This document shows, one piece after another, positions 44,301 to 55,600 of a stretch of DNA of 64,000 nt. The notes beneath the pieces are model-generated. The model was given only the letters and a program-made list of their open reading frames with translations. It did not search any database and was not told the DNA's origin. The position numbers and the translations under genes are program-made. Numbering within the stretch: the first letter of the stretch is position 1; each line of letters begins with the position of its first letter. This stretch comes from Cladorhizidae sp. MBARI D1340-BT2. Taxonomy: Eukaryota > Porifera > Demospongiae > Poecilosclerida > Cladorhizidae. Location: positions 30,424,762-30,488,761 of the forward strand of contig JAQNBH010000002.1 of NCBI GenBank assembly GCA_028752905.1, read 5' to 3'.

Positions 44301-45089
44301 TAAGCCAAGTGCCGCTGTGATGATTAGTAGGAGGGCCAGTCACTACAGTGTGAGCGAGATGGTCAATAGCAAATATTTAATTTTTTCACTTGTAGCATTT
44401 CTGCATGTTACAGTCCTACTTCTGACATGCAGGAAGTACCATCTCTACCTATGTCTGCTTCGTCTACTCACATAACTGCCTCGAAGAAGCTAATGCAATG
44501 ATGCCCTCCCAATTTGGACGACTGATTTTTTGGACCAAATGACAAGTGGCTGCTATTAATGTCCGCTTACTACAGTGCTGGGCTGGAGCTATAAGCAAAA
44601 GACTTATGGTGGTTGAACCATTCGTAACCAGAGGATCTAGCTTTGGTGTACATCTAGGTCAGCTCAAACAGCTAAGAAGGCAGAAGAAGAGGTGAGCTTA
44701 CAGGATGTTTTAAACATGGAGACCTGGGAAAAACAAATTAGGGGTCGTCATTTTGCACCTTTCAAGAGCTGGTAAGGTTTTCTGGAGTCTGCTCCAAAGA
44801 ATCTCATTGTTGTTGGCAAGGCATAATATATGTGAAAAAGATGACAATATCTGTAACGATCAATTCAATAGAAGTGCTTCATCACTCTTTGCTAAAGAGC
44901 ACAGCTTCAATATAGTCCAATCTGTACAAGTTAAGTACAAGAACTATTCCTTTGGCGAGTTTCGAAACCTGATATACGGAGATCACAAACCCAACCATCT
45001 GTTGTGCTCTTCCGCCAGGAAGCATTGTAGGAATGGCAGAGGAGCATCGCATTGCTATTCCTTGTGCCAGCGGGTTATAATTTAACTTT
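44301..45089. other. No confidently coding sequence
   Basis: A 110-codon plus-strand frame (44753-45085) has no known motif. It might be an exon belonging with 45090-45475, but nothing proves it. Confidence 0.3.
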
Positions 45090-45475
45090 TTACATGAGAA
45101 CAGTCTCAAAATCGTTGAAGACAGTAGGCGAGATTTGGATAGGTATATGCTCAATGGTGTCTATGTCAGTGTGATGCTAAGATTACAGCAACACCACAAC
45201 TTTGGAGGAACAAAGTCACAAGAGCAGAAGTTGGCATTAGTTAGAAAATGTGTGAATGATATTGTAAATGAAGTTCATACCAAAAAGTTACACAAGACCA
45301 CCAGACTAAAAACATGGATCAGATATACTTCTAGACCAGATTACATGGATTTTATCAACACTACGATGAAGGTTTTATTTAGCGAACTGAAAAGATTTGG
45401 AATTAAATTATCCTTCAATGAATGGGAGGCTTTGTTTGATGAATTTGCTTCTTTCAGACTCCCGGGTATGTGGCG
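45090..45475 (+). CDS. Unrecognised exon-like open frame
   Basis: The frame is open from HENSLKIVEDSRRDLDRYML through RLKTWIRYTSRPDYMDFINT to EALFDEFASFRLPG and is mostly helical and charged. Its end coincides with a donor-like CCGG/GTATGT, and GAGAACAG near 45105 could be an acceptor. Composition looks like a real protein rather than a repeat. I do not recognise the family. It has neither membrane segment nor Cys pattern. It could be a host exon or part of an unfamiliar transposable element. Confidence 0.35.
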
Positions 45476-45499
45476 CTGCTTCAAAAACAATTGACAGCA

Positions 45500-46850
45500 T
45501 CTGGCATATGCTTAGTTAACTGTAGGAGGTGGCAGTTTTCAAGTGTTGGCAAGAGCACTCTACAAGTCCTGTTGTGCGCGTCTTACAAATATCAGCTCAC
45601 AACTGATGCTCAACCTCGACCTTAAGCTTTGGTTGCTAACCCGGTTTCAGTTAAGCGGTAATTGCTGCCACCAGTGTTCTACAATTATCCCTTCTTCCCA
45701 GATACAAGGTTCTTAGGCCTTAAGAATATCTTAGTAATCGTTAAGCATAAGTATAGAGTAGAACTGAATCACTTGGGCTCGGCTGGGACTTTAAATAGAC
45801 TCCAGCCGGGCAACTAAAATATGATCAAATAAGGTAACAGTTATAAATAGATGCGTGAGAGTAGAATAGGGTAAAGTGGTGTATGAACCAGTACTCCGTT
45901 ATATATACATTGGTGATACAGATATCAAAGTGTTAAGAGTGATACAGGGAAATAATAATAACACTTACACATATCACACTTACACATACATAAATGTTCA
46001 TGTCCGATTCTGTGGCATGACAAGTCCATTCATAAGAACAAGAATATTTCAACTCAATGCGTAGTATCAGTGCCACATTGAAAGTATGTACTGTGAATTA
46101 CATTTGAGAATCAAAAGATATTGTATAGTTTTATCAGTGTTTCTCATAGTAGGGTCAGGAGACATTCAGGGATTCCTCATGCTTAACCAGGGCTCTGTGA
46201 AGTCATTATTATAGTGTTACATAATCGTTTTATGTTATCTTTATATCAACTATTATATTCCTATGGTCGCTCTATGACTCGTGGTCAACAACATTTAATC
46301 AAGTTTAGAAGTATAGGTAAGGTGTGGGAGGCTTCACAGGATGAAAGATAGTTGCCCAGCTGGAAGAACTAGAATAATGATGCTACATAATATATATTTT
46401 GTAGATGACTTTTGCCCAACCTTCCTCTGAACCAAATGTGTTTCAATGGGTGATGATTCTCTAATCTCTCTGGTAGTCCTTGAGAGGGTCTTTCTGTCAA
46501 TGCTAACCGAGTGTACAGCCATTTTCACATTTGATTTTGTCACCTAAGTAATCCCACTCTGCCTCATGAATGTATCAAAAAAAAGTGAGAGAGGTGTATT
46601 TTCGTCAACCAGGGGTTCATGCGCGAGGTGTGATAAGTTATTCCATTTTTGCCTTTGTTGTGCAATCATAGGAATGTCCAGCACCTGCTGGATGGAGGGT
46701 AATTGCAGCAGTGGCATAACCTAGTAAGGCGGAGCTATGATTGCACTAGGATTATGGCATTCCCATTCCTCTTTCGAGCTGTAATGCTATATATGACATA
46801 TCCTGAGAAATGATAGTGTGGAATCGTGGATAGGGTATTCACACACAAGC
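45500..46850. other. No gene seen
   Basis: Unique-looking AT-rich sequence; only short open frames. Confidence 0.4.
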
Positions 46851-46854
46851 TCAT

Positions 46855-46990
46855 GATGTCTAACCCTAGTCATTGTCCTACTAGCCCTAGTCATTATATT
46901 GGCCCTAATCTTTGTCATTTTTCAAGCTCTAACCCTAGCAATTATCGAGGACCTAACATTAGTCACTGTCTAAGCTAAAACTTGTCCAGA
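46855..46990. repeat. CTAACCCTAGTCATTGTC minisatellite, cluster 1
   Basis: Imperfect 23-27-bp units each contain a CCCTA/CCTAA core, the same family as 49440, 60845 and (inverted) 62580. Confidence 0.8.
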
Positions 46991-47330
46991 CCCTATCTCA
47001 GACACACACACACACACACAGAAGAAGCTCATGATGGAGTGTGCAGCTTGATTCATGTCACACACATACACACACAAACACCACGAAGCTCATGATGGAC
47101 TATATAGCCCTTGATTCATGTCACACCACACACATACATGCATACACAAAAGCTCATGATGGAGTATGCAGCCATTGCTTCTTGTCAAACACATACACAC
47201 ACCACACATATATACATGCACAAACATACAAGAAGCTCATGAAGGAGTATACAGCCCTTGATTTATGTCCTATATACATATACATACACATACACATACA
47301 CATAATATGCACATATCAGGAGTGGATCTA
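46991..47330. repeat. CA-rich microsatellite with AGAAGCTCATGATGGAGT units
   Basis: About four units of 65-80 bp combine AGCTCATGATGGAGTATGCAG, CTTGATTCATGTC and (CA)n tracts. A related short copy occurs near 60555-60620. Confidence 0.85.
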
Positions 47331-48093
47331 GGAATTCTTGGGGGGGGACCTCTTTTATTAAAATTTAAATATAGATATAATAATATCAAATACAGTATAT
47401 ACAAACTGTAGAGAGAAAAATGTTAAGATGAATAAACGAACATCAATCCGAGTTATTATGATTGGTTATCACAATGATATATATAAAAATTGTGAAAACC
47501 ACACACAGTAAATCATGAAGTCCAAGGGTCAATAATTGAAGAAAAAAAGGGAAAAAAGATTGGAAGAGAAATGCTATTGGGCACTTCCGGTGTGACGTAC
47601 GTACAATTCAGACAATAAATTAAGCTATAGCTAGTTTCAGAAATGGTAAATCTGTATACAATACATATTCACAGCAACGGCTTGACCTAGGCTAGACATT
47701 AGTCTTACTTTCATAATACACGAGAGGGGTTAGGCCTCATTAAAGGGCTGTGACAGACATACGCAGAAAAATGGGAAATCATAGGGTACTAGGAATGTTT
47801 AAGGCCCAAACCCTGTGAAATTACTAGGGATATTGTTCTTGTTTTTATAAATGTTCATACTAAGGCATAGAAGTAATGTTTAATACCCTAAGCCTAAGTG
47901 TTGAATATTGTATAATCAAATTAATCCTCATTAAACTTTGTGATGGTGGTACACAAAACCCGTGACGGAGGTACACGTGTGATTAAGGATAGTATTAATG
48001 AATTCTGAGCATTGCTAGGCACTATTAGACAAAGCAAGTACTTGTAAGCATAACATAAACAGATGCTAAATGTCTTCAAATGCAAACTGTCCT
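47331..48093. other. No gene seen
   Basis: AT-rich spacer; short open frames only. Confidence 0.4.
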
Positions 48094-49150
48094 CAATTAC
48101 CTGCAACACTTGGTGGGTTAATGATACGTACAATTTTGTTTCTTGAATAGAAGATTTTGTCTTCAGGTCTCAGCCATTTCCAAGCATTTGCACTTCTATG
48201 CATGACGTTTACTTCAACATCAGAATCCTCCCCTGGAAACTCTTCACCATCATACTCCATAACAACCCACAATCCAATTGTCAAGTTCAGTGCTGGTAGC
48301 TGAGGCTGGGCATCGTCTTCGATTGGACAATCCTGTTCAATTGTTGAATTGGTCAGAAGAGTGACATCATAAGTGTTGCAGATTCAACAAATTCGGAAAC
48401 ATTTCTCTATTTTGTTGAAATTATCAGCTACTTTGGCCTCATCCACACCAGAAGCTTGAATACAATGAACTTTGTGTGTTTGGGGGACTGCCATCACTCC
48501 TTCCCGTTTGGCATCCAGAAATGCAGATTGTTGATCAATCTCACTCTTGGCAATGAATTCAACTTGAATATTTTGGCAAAGCTGTTTTGCGAGTGCTGAA
48601 TATTCTTGTGGAGTGGTGATATGACTTCTCTCTGACTGAATGTGTCTCCAAACTGCCCTCTTCACTGTTCCTCCAATCCCGTCTACGACACCTTTTCCAT
48701 GAGATGTGGCACCATTTGATAGAGATGTCATGGTCTTGCTCCCAGTAGTGGATATTTGAAAAGAGGAGAGAAGTTGGCCCATACGCCAAACAATGGATTT
48801 ACCATCACAGGAGTTCTTCAAGGAGTCAAACAAAGCTGCTTGCTCTCTCTTCACGAAAGTATGGAGTAGGAAGGTACTCAGCTGTTTCTTCAGCTCATTA
48901 AAAACCGCATCCACACTATCAGTCATGTCTACCTTCTCAATTTGGCTATCCGTAGACTTCCACTGGTAACTGCAAGGTCAATGAGCTGCTTTGTGGTGCA
49001 AACTCATCAATCTGATCCACACAGGTTGAGCATTCTCGTGTCATGCAGTTCTTGGAAGTGGTGTCACAGGTCACTTGCTCAATGAAGGACGAAATAGGAA
49101 CACACTTCCCAAGGTCTTGCACTCCCCGGCTGTTCTAGTAAAGTCTAGCT
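48094..49150 (-). pseudogene. Degenerate member of a conserved HGKG-DGIGG-TVKRAVW family
   Basis: From 49150 down: CDTTSKNCMTRECSTCVDQ, WKSTDSQIEKVDMTDSVDA, LLHTFVKREQAALFDSLK, GATSHGKGVVDGIGGTVKRA, a helical stretch, and WVVMEYDGEEFPGE with DKIFYSRNKIVRIINPP at the end. This layout recurs in cnidarian, fish and insect predicted proteins of unknown function, often multicopy and transposon-like. The reading frame 48926-48094 is broken by a single stop at about 48385, and the middle (nuclease-like region before HGKG) appears shortened. Whether it derives from a host gene or a transposon is unclear. Confidence 0.55.
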
Positions 49151-49439
49151 GCATCTAACTTCCATACTCCCCATCTTCCCTACTAGAGTTTGCAGCAGGG
49201 ATGTAGATTCATATTCACCAGTTCTTCTCTAAAAGGGATGCCTGTAACAGACAGAAAGGAACCTAGTGAACTACGTACTTCTTAACAGATCTTGTAAATT
49301 CCTCAATGCCAGCTGCTAAAATAGTTTTACTTGCAGGCTAGATAGTGTATGTATTTGGGGAATGACTATCAGTTTGTAGCTATAACTCAAGCAGCAGCTT
49401 TGTTTCTTTACCAGCCTACCTTGCTGGCTACAAGCTCAG
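49151..49439. other. No gene seen
   Basis: Spacer with a short duplicated CAGCTTTGTTTCTTT motif (49393 and 49442). Confidence 0.4.
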
Positions 49440-49840
49440 GCAGCTTTGTTTCTTTTCACCCTAACATCTAACCATAGTCATTGTCGAAGCCTAATCCTAG
49501 TCATGGTCCAAGCCCTAACCTGTACAAGTCATTGTCCAAGCACTAACTCGAGTCATTGTCAATGCCCTAACCCTAGTCAATGTCCAACCCCTAACCCTAC
49601 CCTTTGTCAATGACCTAACCCTGGTCAATGTCCAACACCTAACCCTAGCCTTTGTCCAAGCCCTTACCCTGGTCAATGTCCAACGCCCTTTTTTCAAGCG
49701 CTAAACCTGGTCAATATCCAACCCCTAACCCAAGACTTTGTTGAAGTCCTAATCTTGTGTATATATCCCCCTCACTCTAGCCTTTCTCCAAGCCCAACCC
49801 TGGTATTCAACCCCTAAACCTATCCTTTGTACAAGCCCAA
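49440..49840. repeat. CCCTAACCCTA-containing minisatellite, cluster 2
   Basis: About fifteen imperfect 23-27-bp units of the form CCCTAACCCTAGTCATTGTC / CAATGTCCAACCCCTAACCC. Confidence 0.9.
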
Positions 49841-50559
49841 ACCTTGTCAGCTGTATAATGGTTACAATCTTCAGTCTAGTCAGTTTAGAATGTTCTAGAA
49901 AATGTAACGTAGCAAACTATAAATAGAGGATTTAATTAGTGCTGTAGCCATTCTAACTTTTCTGAACATTGAATTGTCAATAGCAGAAAGACAAACAAAG
50001 AAAATGGCAAAGATTAAGGCTGTACAATGACAAATTGTACATCTTTTAACAATGTCTAGATGGGAATTTGTTAAGCTGTGACGTACGTAGGTGATGTACG
50101 TTCAAGAAACTTGTACGTCCATATCAGGTTTTTCCGTAAGTCATGGGTGTGTGGCCTTTCCATTAAGGGTGGAAGTTATGCCTAATAGAAAACTAAAAGA
50201 GAATATGAAAGGGTTTTAGTTAATACATTAATACCACTGAAATAATTAATAATATTTGTGACGGACGTACGGCATCAATTATATCCCGAAACTGCAAACC
50301 GCAAAATATTAATTAGTGGGTGTAACCCAAAACATCCATTGAATCCACTTAAAAATTATAAAAATTATCCAAATACACTTAAATTGGAGCAAAACTCAAT
50401 TCCCAACTGTAGGAGGTGTCTGATCTAAAACAGAACAAAGCTTCTGTTACTATGGCAGTTAAAAAAAAAACGAGCATATCTCGTTACCTGTTTGTCATAT
50501 TGGGTTAAAAATTGCAGAATATGAAACTTCATTTATTTAGCTTCAAAATGGTATATTAG
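49841..50559. other. No gene seen
   Basis: Contains several GTACGT-rich spots (50080, 50270) and repeat-like AT-rich sequence; no domain recognised. Confidence 0.35.
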
Positions 50560-50867
50560 AGCATACTCAAAACCCATTTTGAAATTTTGAGCCCTTGGTT
50601 GACATTTTCCCGTAATTGCCCTATACGTTATGTACATAACATTTAAAAAATTCATAAGCTTCTTGCAAATAAATCCATCTTGTTCTACAAAGATCCTTAA
50701 CTTTAACAATGCTAGTTTCCTTATCAATTATTTTCTTCAATTAATAGTTCCCGTTTAGCACGATAATGGAAGAAGTATGCTGTCTCAGTAACAGTATAAT
50801 TCATATTATGAATAGAGGTAAACTAAAAGGTTCAACAATAAACAAATCAAGCATGTGACTATAAAAA
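50560..50867 (-). pseudogene. hAT (ZMYM/TTF-type) transposase relic, distal part
   Basis: Minus strand: FVYC then IHNMNYTVTETAYFFHYRAK, RELLIEEN and KVKDLCRTRWIYLQEAYEFF. The last matches the LC.TRW signature in the second half of hAT transposases of this group. It continues the protein interrupted at 57500. Stops occur near 50747, 50736 and 50620. The lower end of the copy is not visible. Confidence 0.6.
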
Positions 50868-51037
50868 TTAAAGCCCAAATACCCAAATAAAATTAAAAAA
50901 TGCAATAATTAAACAAAATAACCACATTGCTTCGGATATGGTGAATCCCAATATCGCATAGGTAAACAGCTGTTGCTTTAAAGTCGGGTTTCTGGTATAC
51001 CCGATTATTAAATTTCCGAAAACCTTTCCTATCCCCA
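50868..51037 (-). pseudogene. atp9: Nuclear mitochondrial insert: atp9, C-terminal part
   Basis: Codons 24-77 and stop of ATP synthase subunit 9 (F0 subunit c): [43 protein letters not shown]. The GIG...FG loop, the RNP turn and the second helix are characteristic of the proton-carrying c-ring subunit. The conserved acidic residue of helix 2 is present as Glu in SEAM. It is split from its first 23 codons (57041-57109) by the Ty3 element. Positions 51033-51037 are the CCCCA duplicate. Confidence 0.85.
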
Positions 51038-51051
51038 TAGATAATAGAGCA

Positions 51052-52423
51052 TACTTGCCAACTTTCCACAAGTTAATTCCGGGACATTTTTCGACCACGC
51101 CCCCTAATTAGCGTGCGCCTTTCCCTTGACCGCGCCGTTAATTTTATATGCGCGGTTCAACTCATCATACAGCTGAGGCTGAGCTGTGAGGTAGTATTCT
51201 CTGTAGATTTCTGGAAGAGGCGGTTGAATTGATCCATTGAGGGCAAGATAAAAGAACAACAGAGGTTTCTCAAGCCTTGAAAGAATGCTACATACCTTAG
51301 CTTCCTCACAAGACAAGAAGAATGACTTCAAACCATCATACTGCCTGAGGTAACGATTCACGCACTTCAGCAAGCTGAGCCATCGTGTGGGGCAATGCTT
51401 CAAAATCACCCCTGGCTCAGTGGTGAAAAGTGAACACCATAGGATGACAAATTGCTGCTCTCTTGCTGCTATGGAGTAGAATATGTCGATGAAGAGCTGG
51501 TCAATGTTCACTGGGAGTACCTTCAAACCAGCTTTGACTGTTAAATCAGCCAAATGGCAGATGCAACCAACATCATACAAAGTTGGGATCTCATCCTTAA
51601 TCAGCTTCTGCACACCTGACCTCACTCCTTTCATCATAACATTGGTGGTATCGGACATGAAAGACACTGCATTGTCAAAGCTGAGCCCATTCTTAGTCAG
51701 TGACTCCTTAAAGGCTTGAAACAAGTTGGTAGCTATATCAATGTTCACAACAGGCATATCCAAGAATCTCGTCCGTACTTCACCTACCTGTGGATCAAGA
51801 AGCCTCAAAAGAATTATGCAAGACTTATCCCTCTTGTCATGGGATTCATCAATCATCAAAGAGAATGGACCACTTGACATTGACTCCATAACTCTCTGTG
51901 TGAAGTAAGGAGCAAGAGCTTTCTTCACTATGGCGGTGATTTTGGTGTGGGAACAGGATAATTTCTTTGCAATTTCAGAGTCTGGGCTGAAAAGCTTGGT
52001 GGCATGGTCACTAGACAGAAAGGATATGTTGTGCTTAGCAACAAATGTAGCCCACCTGACCTCTGCTTCGATTACTTGATCACTTCTCTGATGTTGGAAG
52101 AGAGAGGTGATTGGAATAGTTGATAGCACAGCCTTTGACATATCCTTATGTTTCTTGCTCTTGAGGTGAGATGTGACATCATTACGGCCACCTTGGGTAA
52201 CACCAAAGTCGATTGCACACAGAGTACATTGGGCATACAAGTGACTTAAAATGAAGGCAAGACTACTGACATTACTATTGCATTGAACACAAGCAGCACA
52301 CTGTATCCATGAATGATGATGTTATTATTTACCCTGTATTTGCTGTATTCCATGCTTACTTACTGTGTCAATCAATTTCATTATATATTTTTTATTTATA
52401 CCTTTGAAACTCTTGCCTATCCC
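51052..52423 (-). mobile_element. hAT-type element inserted in the LTR of Ty3 element 2
   Basis: The flanks ATAGAGCA (51044-51051) and TTAGAGCT (52424-52431) each differ by one base from ATAGAGCT in the intact LTR (56843-56850). They are therefore probably the 8-bp duplication typical of hAT. The low end starts TACTTGCCAAC. I cannot match a terminal repeat at the high end. It contains a truncated transposase. Confidence 0.65.
51104..52240 (-). pseudogene. hAT transposase, C-terminally truncated (378 residues open)
   Basis: One open minus-strand frame. It starts with a BED-like finger (CTLCAIDF, then HLKSKKHKDM, about residues 5-33). The transposase fold follows, with MIDESHDKRDKSCIILLRLL (about 149), FMSDTTNVMMKGVRSGVQKL (about 204), VGCICHLADLTVKAGLK (about 233) and HCPTRWLSLLKCVNRYL (about 282). 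This matches the hAT subgroup with DVGCICHLADLTVK and KHCPTRW motifs. It ends early at about residue 378, before the hATC dimerisation region, followed within about 50 bp by element-end sequence, so the 3' part was deleted. It is intact as a frame but unlikely to be active. Confidence 0.8.
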
Positions 52424-52621
52424 TTAGAGCTATTACTCATTTGATCAAAGATGCAACTAGGTATATTATAGGTTCTTAAGAATAGCAATGCTGGTATTAA
52501 CTGGCAGTATTGATGTTCTGCGCATGCGTACATGTATGGCAATAATGGGTAAAGGGTCGTGTATGAGGATGTGTCTACAGCTAGTGTATAATGTTATCTA
52601 GCTATTGCACAGTATTGTCTA
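52424..52621 (-). repeat. 3' LTR of Ty3 element 2 (main part)
   Basis: Aligns with 56843-57040. The first bases of this LTR lie at 51038-51050, beyond the hAT insertion. Confidence 0.9.
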
Positions 52622-52684
52622 TCTCCGTCCAAGTCTTTATGTGTGCCATAAAGGCTGAGTTAATAGTGTAACCGGTCCGGTGGT

Positions 52685-55600
52685 TTCCTATCTCTGGTGG
52701 ATCTTCAGAGTGGTGTGGGGGTGGTTGGGGGGCCTGGTGTTTGGGGGCTGCCCTGTTTCGGAATGAGGGGGGCAGCTGGTGATGCTTGAGTCTGGATCGG
52801 TTGGCTTGGGTTCGAGATCTCTGGTGGGGGAGGGGTGGTAGGTCGGGTTGGGGAGTTGCTCTCCTGGGGTGGTGGGTAGGTAGATCTACCTGGGCTCGGG
52901 GGTGGGTGGTATTGGGGTGTTGGAGCCCGAGTCTTGGGAGTGGAGGTGTTTCTTGGTATTGGTTGGTGGATGGGGGTGTAGACCCTCAGGAATCTTCTGT
53001 TCCTCAGTGTTGTGCAACCGAAGCCATCAAGTCTGACTAGGTATTGGTGGTATTGGTGCACCTCTATTACAAAGCCAGTCCTGTCCCATTTGGTGGGGTA
53101 GTGGCCTACTTGGTTTTGTACCCTCACGTGGTCACCAACCTTGAGTGGGGTCAGAGGCCTGGTGTGGAGGGTCCATCTGTCCTGGGCATCTTGGTGCCTG
53201 TGTGTAAGTGCAGTTTCCCTTGAGTCCAGCAGGTCCTGCCAATGTTGTAGACGCTTGTACTTCCCATGAGGTATCTGATCATTCTGCCGAAGATGTAGTT
53301 GGCCGGAGATTGTTTCGTTATCAGGTCAGGGGTATTCTTATATTGGGGGATGGCCTGTTGGAAGGTGTCTATGTCTATCTTTCCATCTGGCTTGGTGTTG
53401 TCGGCAAGTATCCTTTTTACCGTTTTAACCCCCACCTCCGCTCGGCAATTGCTGTGGGTAAACGCTACTGAGCTCAGCGGGTGATGCACTCCCCAGTTCT
53501 TGAGAAAGGTCTTGGTGAGGTATGACACGAATTCTGGTACACCATCTTTGGCTAGTTCCTCTGGTATGCCATATGTGGAGAATGTGGTGCGGAGTATGCT
53601 GATGAGACCTTGAGCCCCATTAGATGCATGGGACACAATAGGCCAGTTAGAGTACCGGTCAACAATGACCAGGTATGACTTTCCCAGGTGGTGAAAATAG
53701 TCGGCACATAGGTATTGGAATGGGTAGGCTGGTGAGACAGGTGTGGTTGGGGGTAGGGCTGCCTGAGATGGAGCTATCATGTTGCAGCTGCTGCATTCCT
53801 GTCTGGTGGTCTTGATGTCCTTGTTGATGCCAGGCCAATATATTGAGGTCTCTGCCTTTGATGTCATCAATGAGGTCCCCTGGTGGGCTGCATGTAGGGC
53901 CATCGGGCAGGTTGGCCTTAATGCTGATGGTATCACAAGTCGGTCGCCATATATCACTACTCCATCAATGGAGTATAGATTGTGTCTGATGCTATGGAAT
54001 ACCCGGATATTGTGTGAGACGAGGAGTCTGTCCTCTGGGAAACCCTCCTCGGTTGTGGAGAGGAGGAGGCACATGTCTTCGTCAGACGAGGTGGCCGTTT
54101 GAATCTGCTCCCAGTCTATGGGCTTGATCGACTCCAGGGCTGCCATTAGCGAGTTCAAAATTGTGGATTCTACCAATTGTGAGATGGAGTGGTTCTCTGT
54201 GGGGATGCCTGCCATCAGTCTAGATGGGATGCGGGTTGGTGGCTGCTGTGGTTGGTCATCAATCCAGTGGATGTCGTCAGGGAGGGTCATCTTCGCTGGG
54301 TGTGGTGGCCCTGAGGGGTATCTGGACAGGGCATCTGATGTCTTGTTTTTGACCCCAAGGATGTGAATGATGTTGAACCGGTATCTGAGTGTCTTTTCTT
54401 TCAGGTTCCTGAGCCGTGTGTTTCTGATTTTGTCCAGTGTGACCTGTCCCCCAGGATCTTCAGCAGTGGCCGGTGGTCTACTGCGATGGTAAGGTGGGTG
54501 CAGCCTAGGACGAAATGTCTGGTTTTATCCAGGGCATCGGCGACTGCTAGGACCTCCCCTTCTATGGGGGCATACCTAGATTCTGCAACATGGGTGAATC
54601 TGCTGCCAACAAGTGTTATCTTCCAGCCTGTCTTGCAACAGAATAGGTCCCTGGATGGGCAACGACAGTGCTTTTGGAATAACCAGTAGCCAATCCCATC
54701 CTTGGACCAGTCTGTTGCCAGGCATGTGGATCTGCTTTTGTCAAAGATTTCTACTCCTTTGACGATGTCAGTTGTGATGGCTAGTTTGGAGTCTGCAAAT
54801 GCCTTCTGGTGAGTCTCACTCCATGTAAATTTCTCCGTGGGTTTGAGTAGGTCCCTGAACGGTTGCATTTCTTTAGTCATGCTGAAGGAGTACGAAACCT
54901 GGTTCACGAGCCCAAACCAGGATCTGACATCTGTGATGTTTCTTTGGGGTGGGCAAATCTGTGATTGCACTGATGAACTTGCTGCAGGGTTTAACGGTCG
55001 ACCTGGTAATCTCGAATCCTGTGAATTCAATTTCGTCCTCTGTGAACTTGAACTTGTCAGGGTTCAGGGTTATTCCGTTTCTACCACAGATGTCCAGCCA
55101 TTCAGTGGCTTGGTGGTAGCAGTCTGTGATGGAGTCGGACCATAGGAGAGTGTCGTCAATGCATTTGGTCTTCCTTGGGATGAGGGATACTATACTGTCG
55201 TACCTGCTGGTATAACCATCTCCGGAGGCTATGTAGCCTTGTGGAGTAGTGCAGTAGTGGTATCGACCCCATGGGGTAATGAAAGTGGTATAATGTCTGT
55301 CAGCCTGGTGGAGTGGGACGGAGTGATATCCATTCCAGGCATCAAAGATTGTTTTCTTGGTCTCTCTGCGGACTGATCATGCTTGGTGGAAGGGGGACTG
55401 GGTGTGGTGAGTTTCCCTGGTGGCATGTTGGTTGAGTGCCTGAAAATCTATCGTTCTCCTGAGGGAACCATTCTTCTTGGGGCATATGATCATGCGGTGG
55501 CACCATGTAGTGGGGGTGCCTATAGGTACCTTCTCCAAGACACCTAGACGGACGTCCCGGTCGAGGCCTTCTTTCACTTCCTCCTGCCAGTGTATGGGGA

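Noticed and set aside
49440..49840. True telomere or chromosome end
   Set aside because: Pure (TTAGGG)n is absent. The motif is diluted by a fixed spacer and ordinary sequence follows on both sides.
50868..51098. Nuclear ATP synthase subunit c gene
   Set aside because: No targeting presequence. It sits next to atp8 and cox1 fragments and is cut mid-frame, so a mitochondrial insert is the simpler reading.
52425..52621. Left LTR of Ty3 element 2 taken as starting at 52425
   Set aside because: The flanks there give no target duplication. Including 51038-51050 gives a perfect CCCCA duplication and a 204-bp LTR matching the right one.
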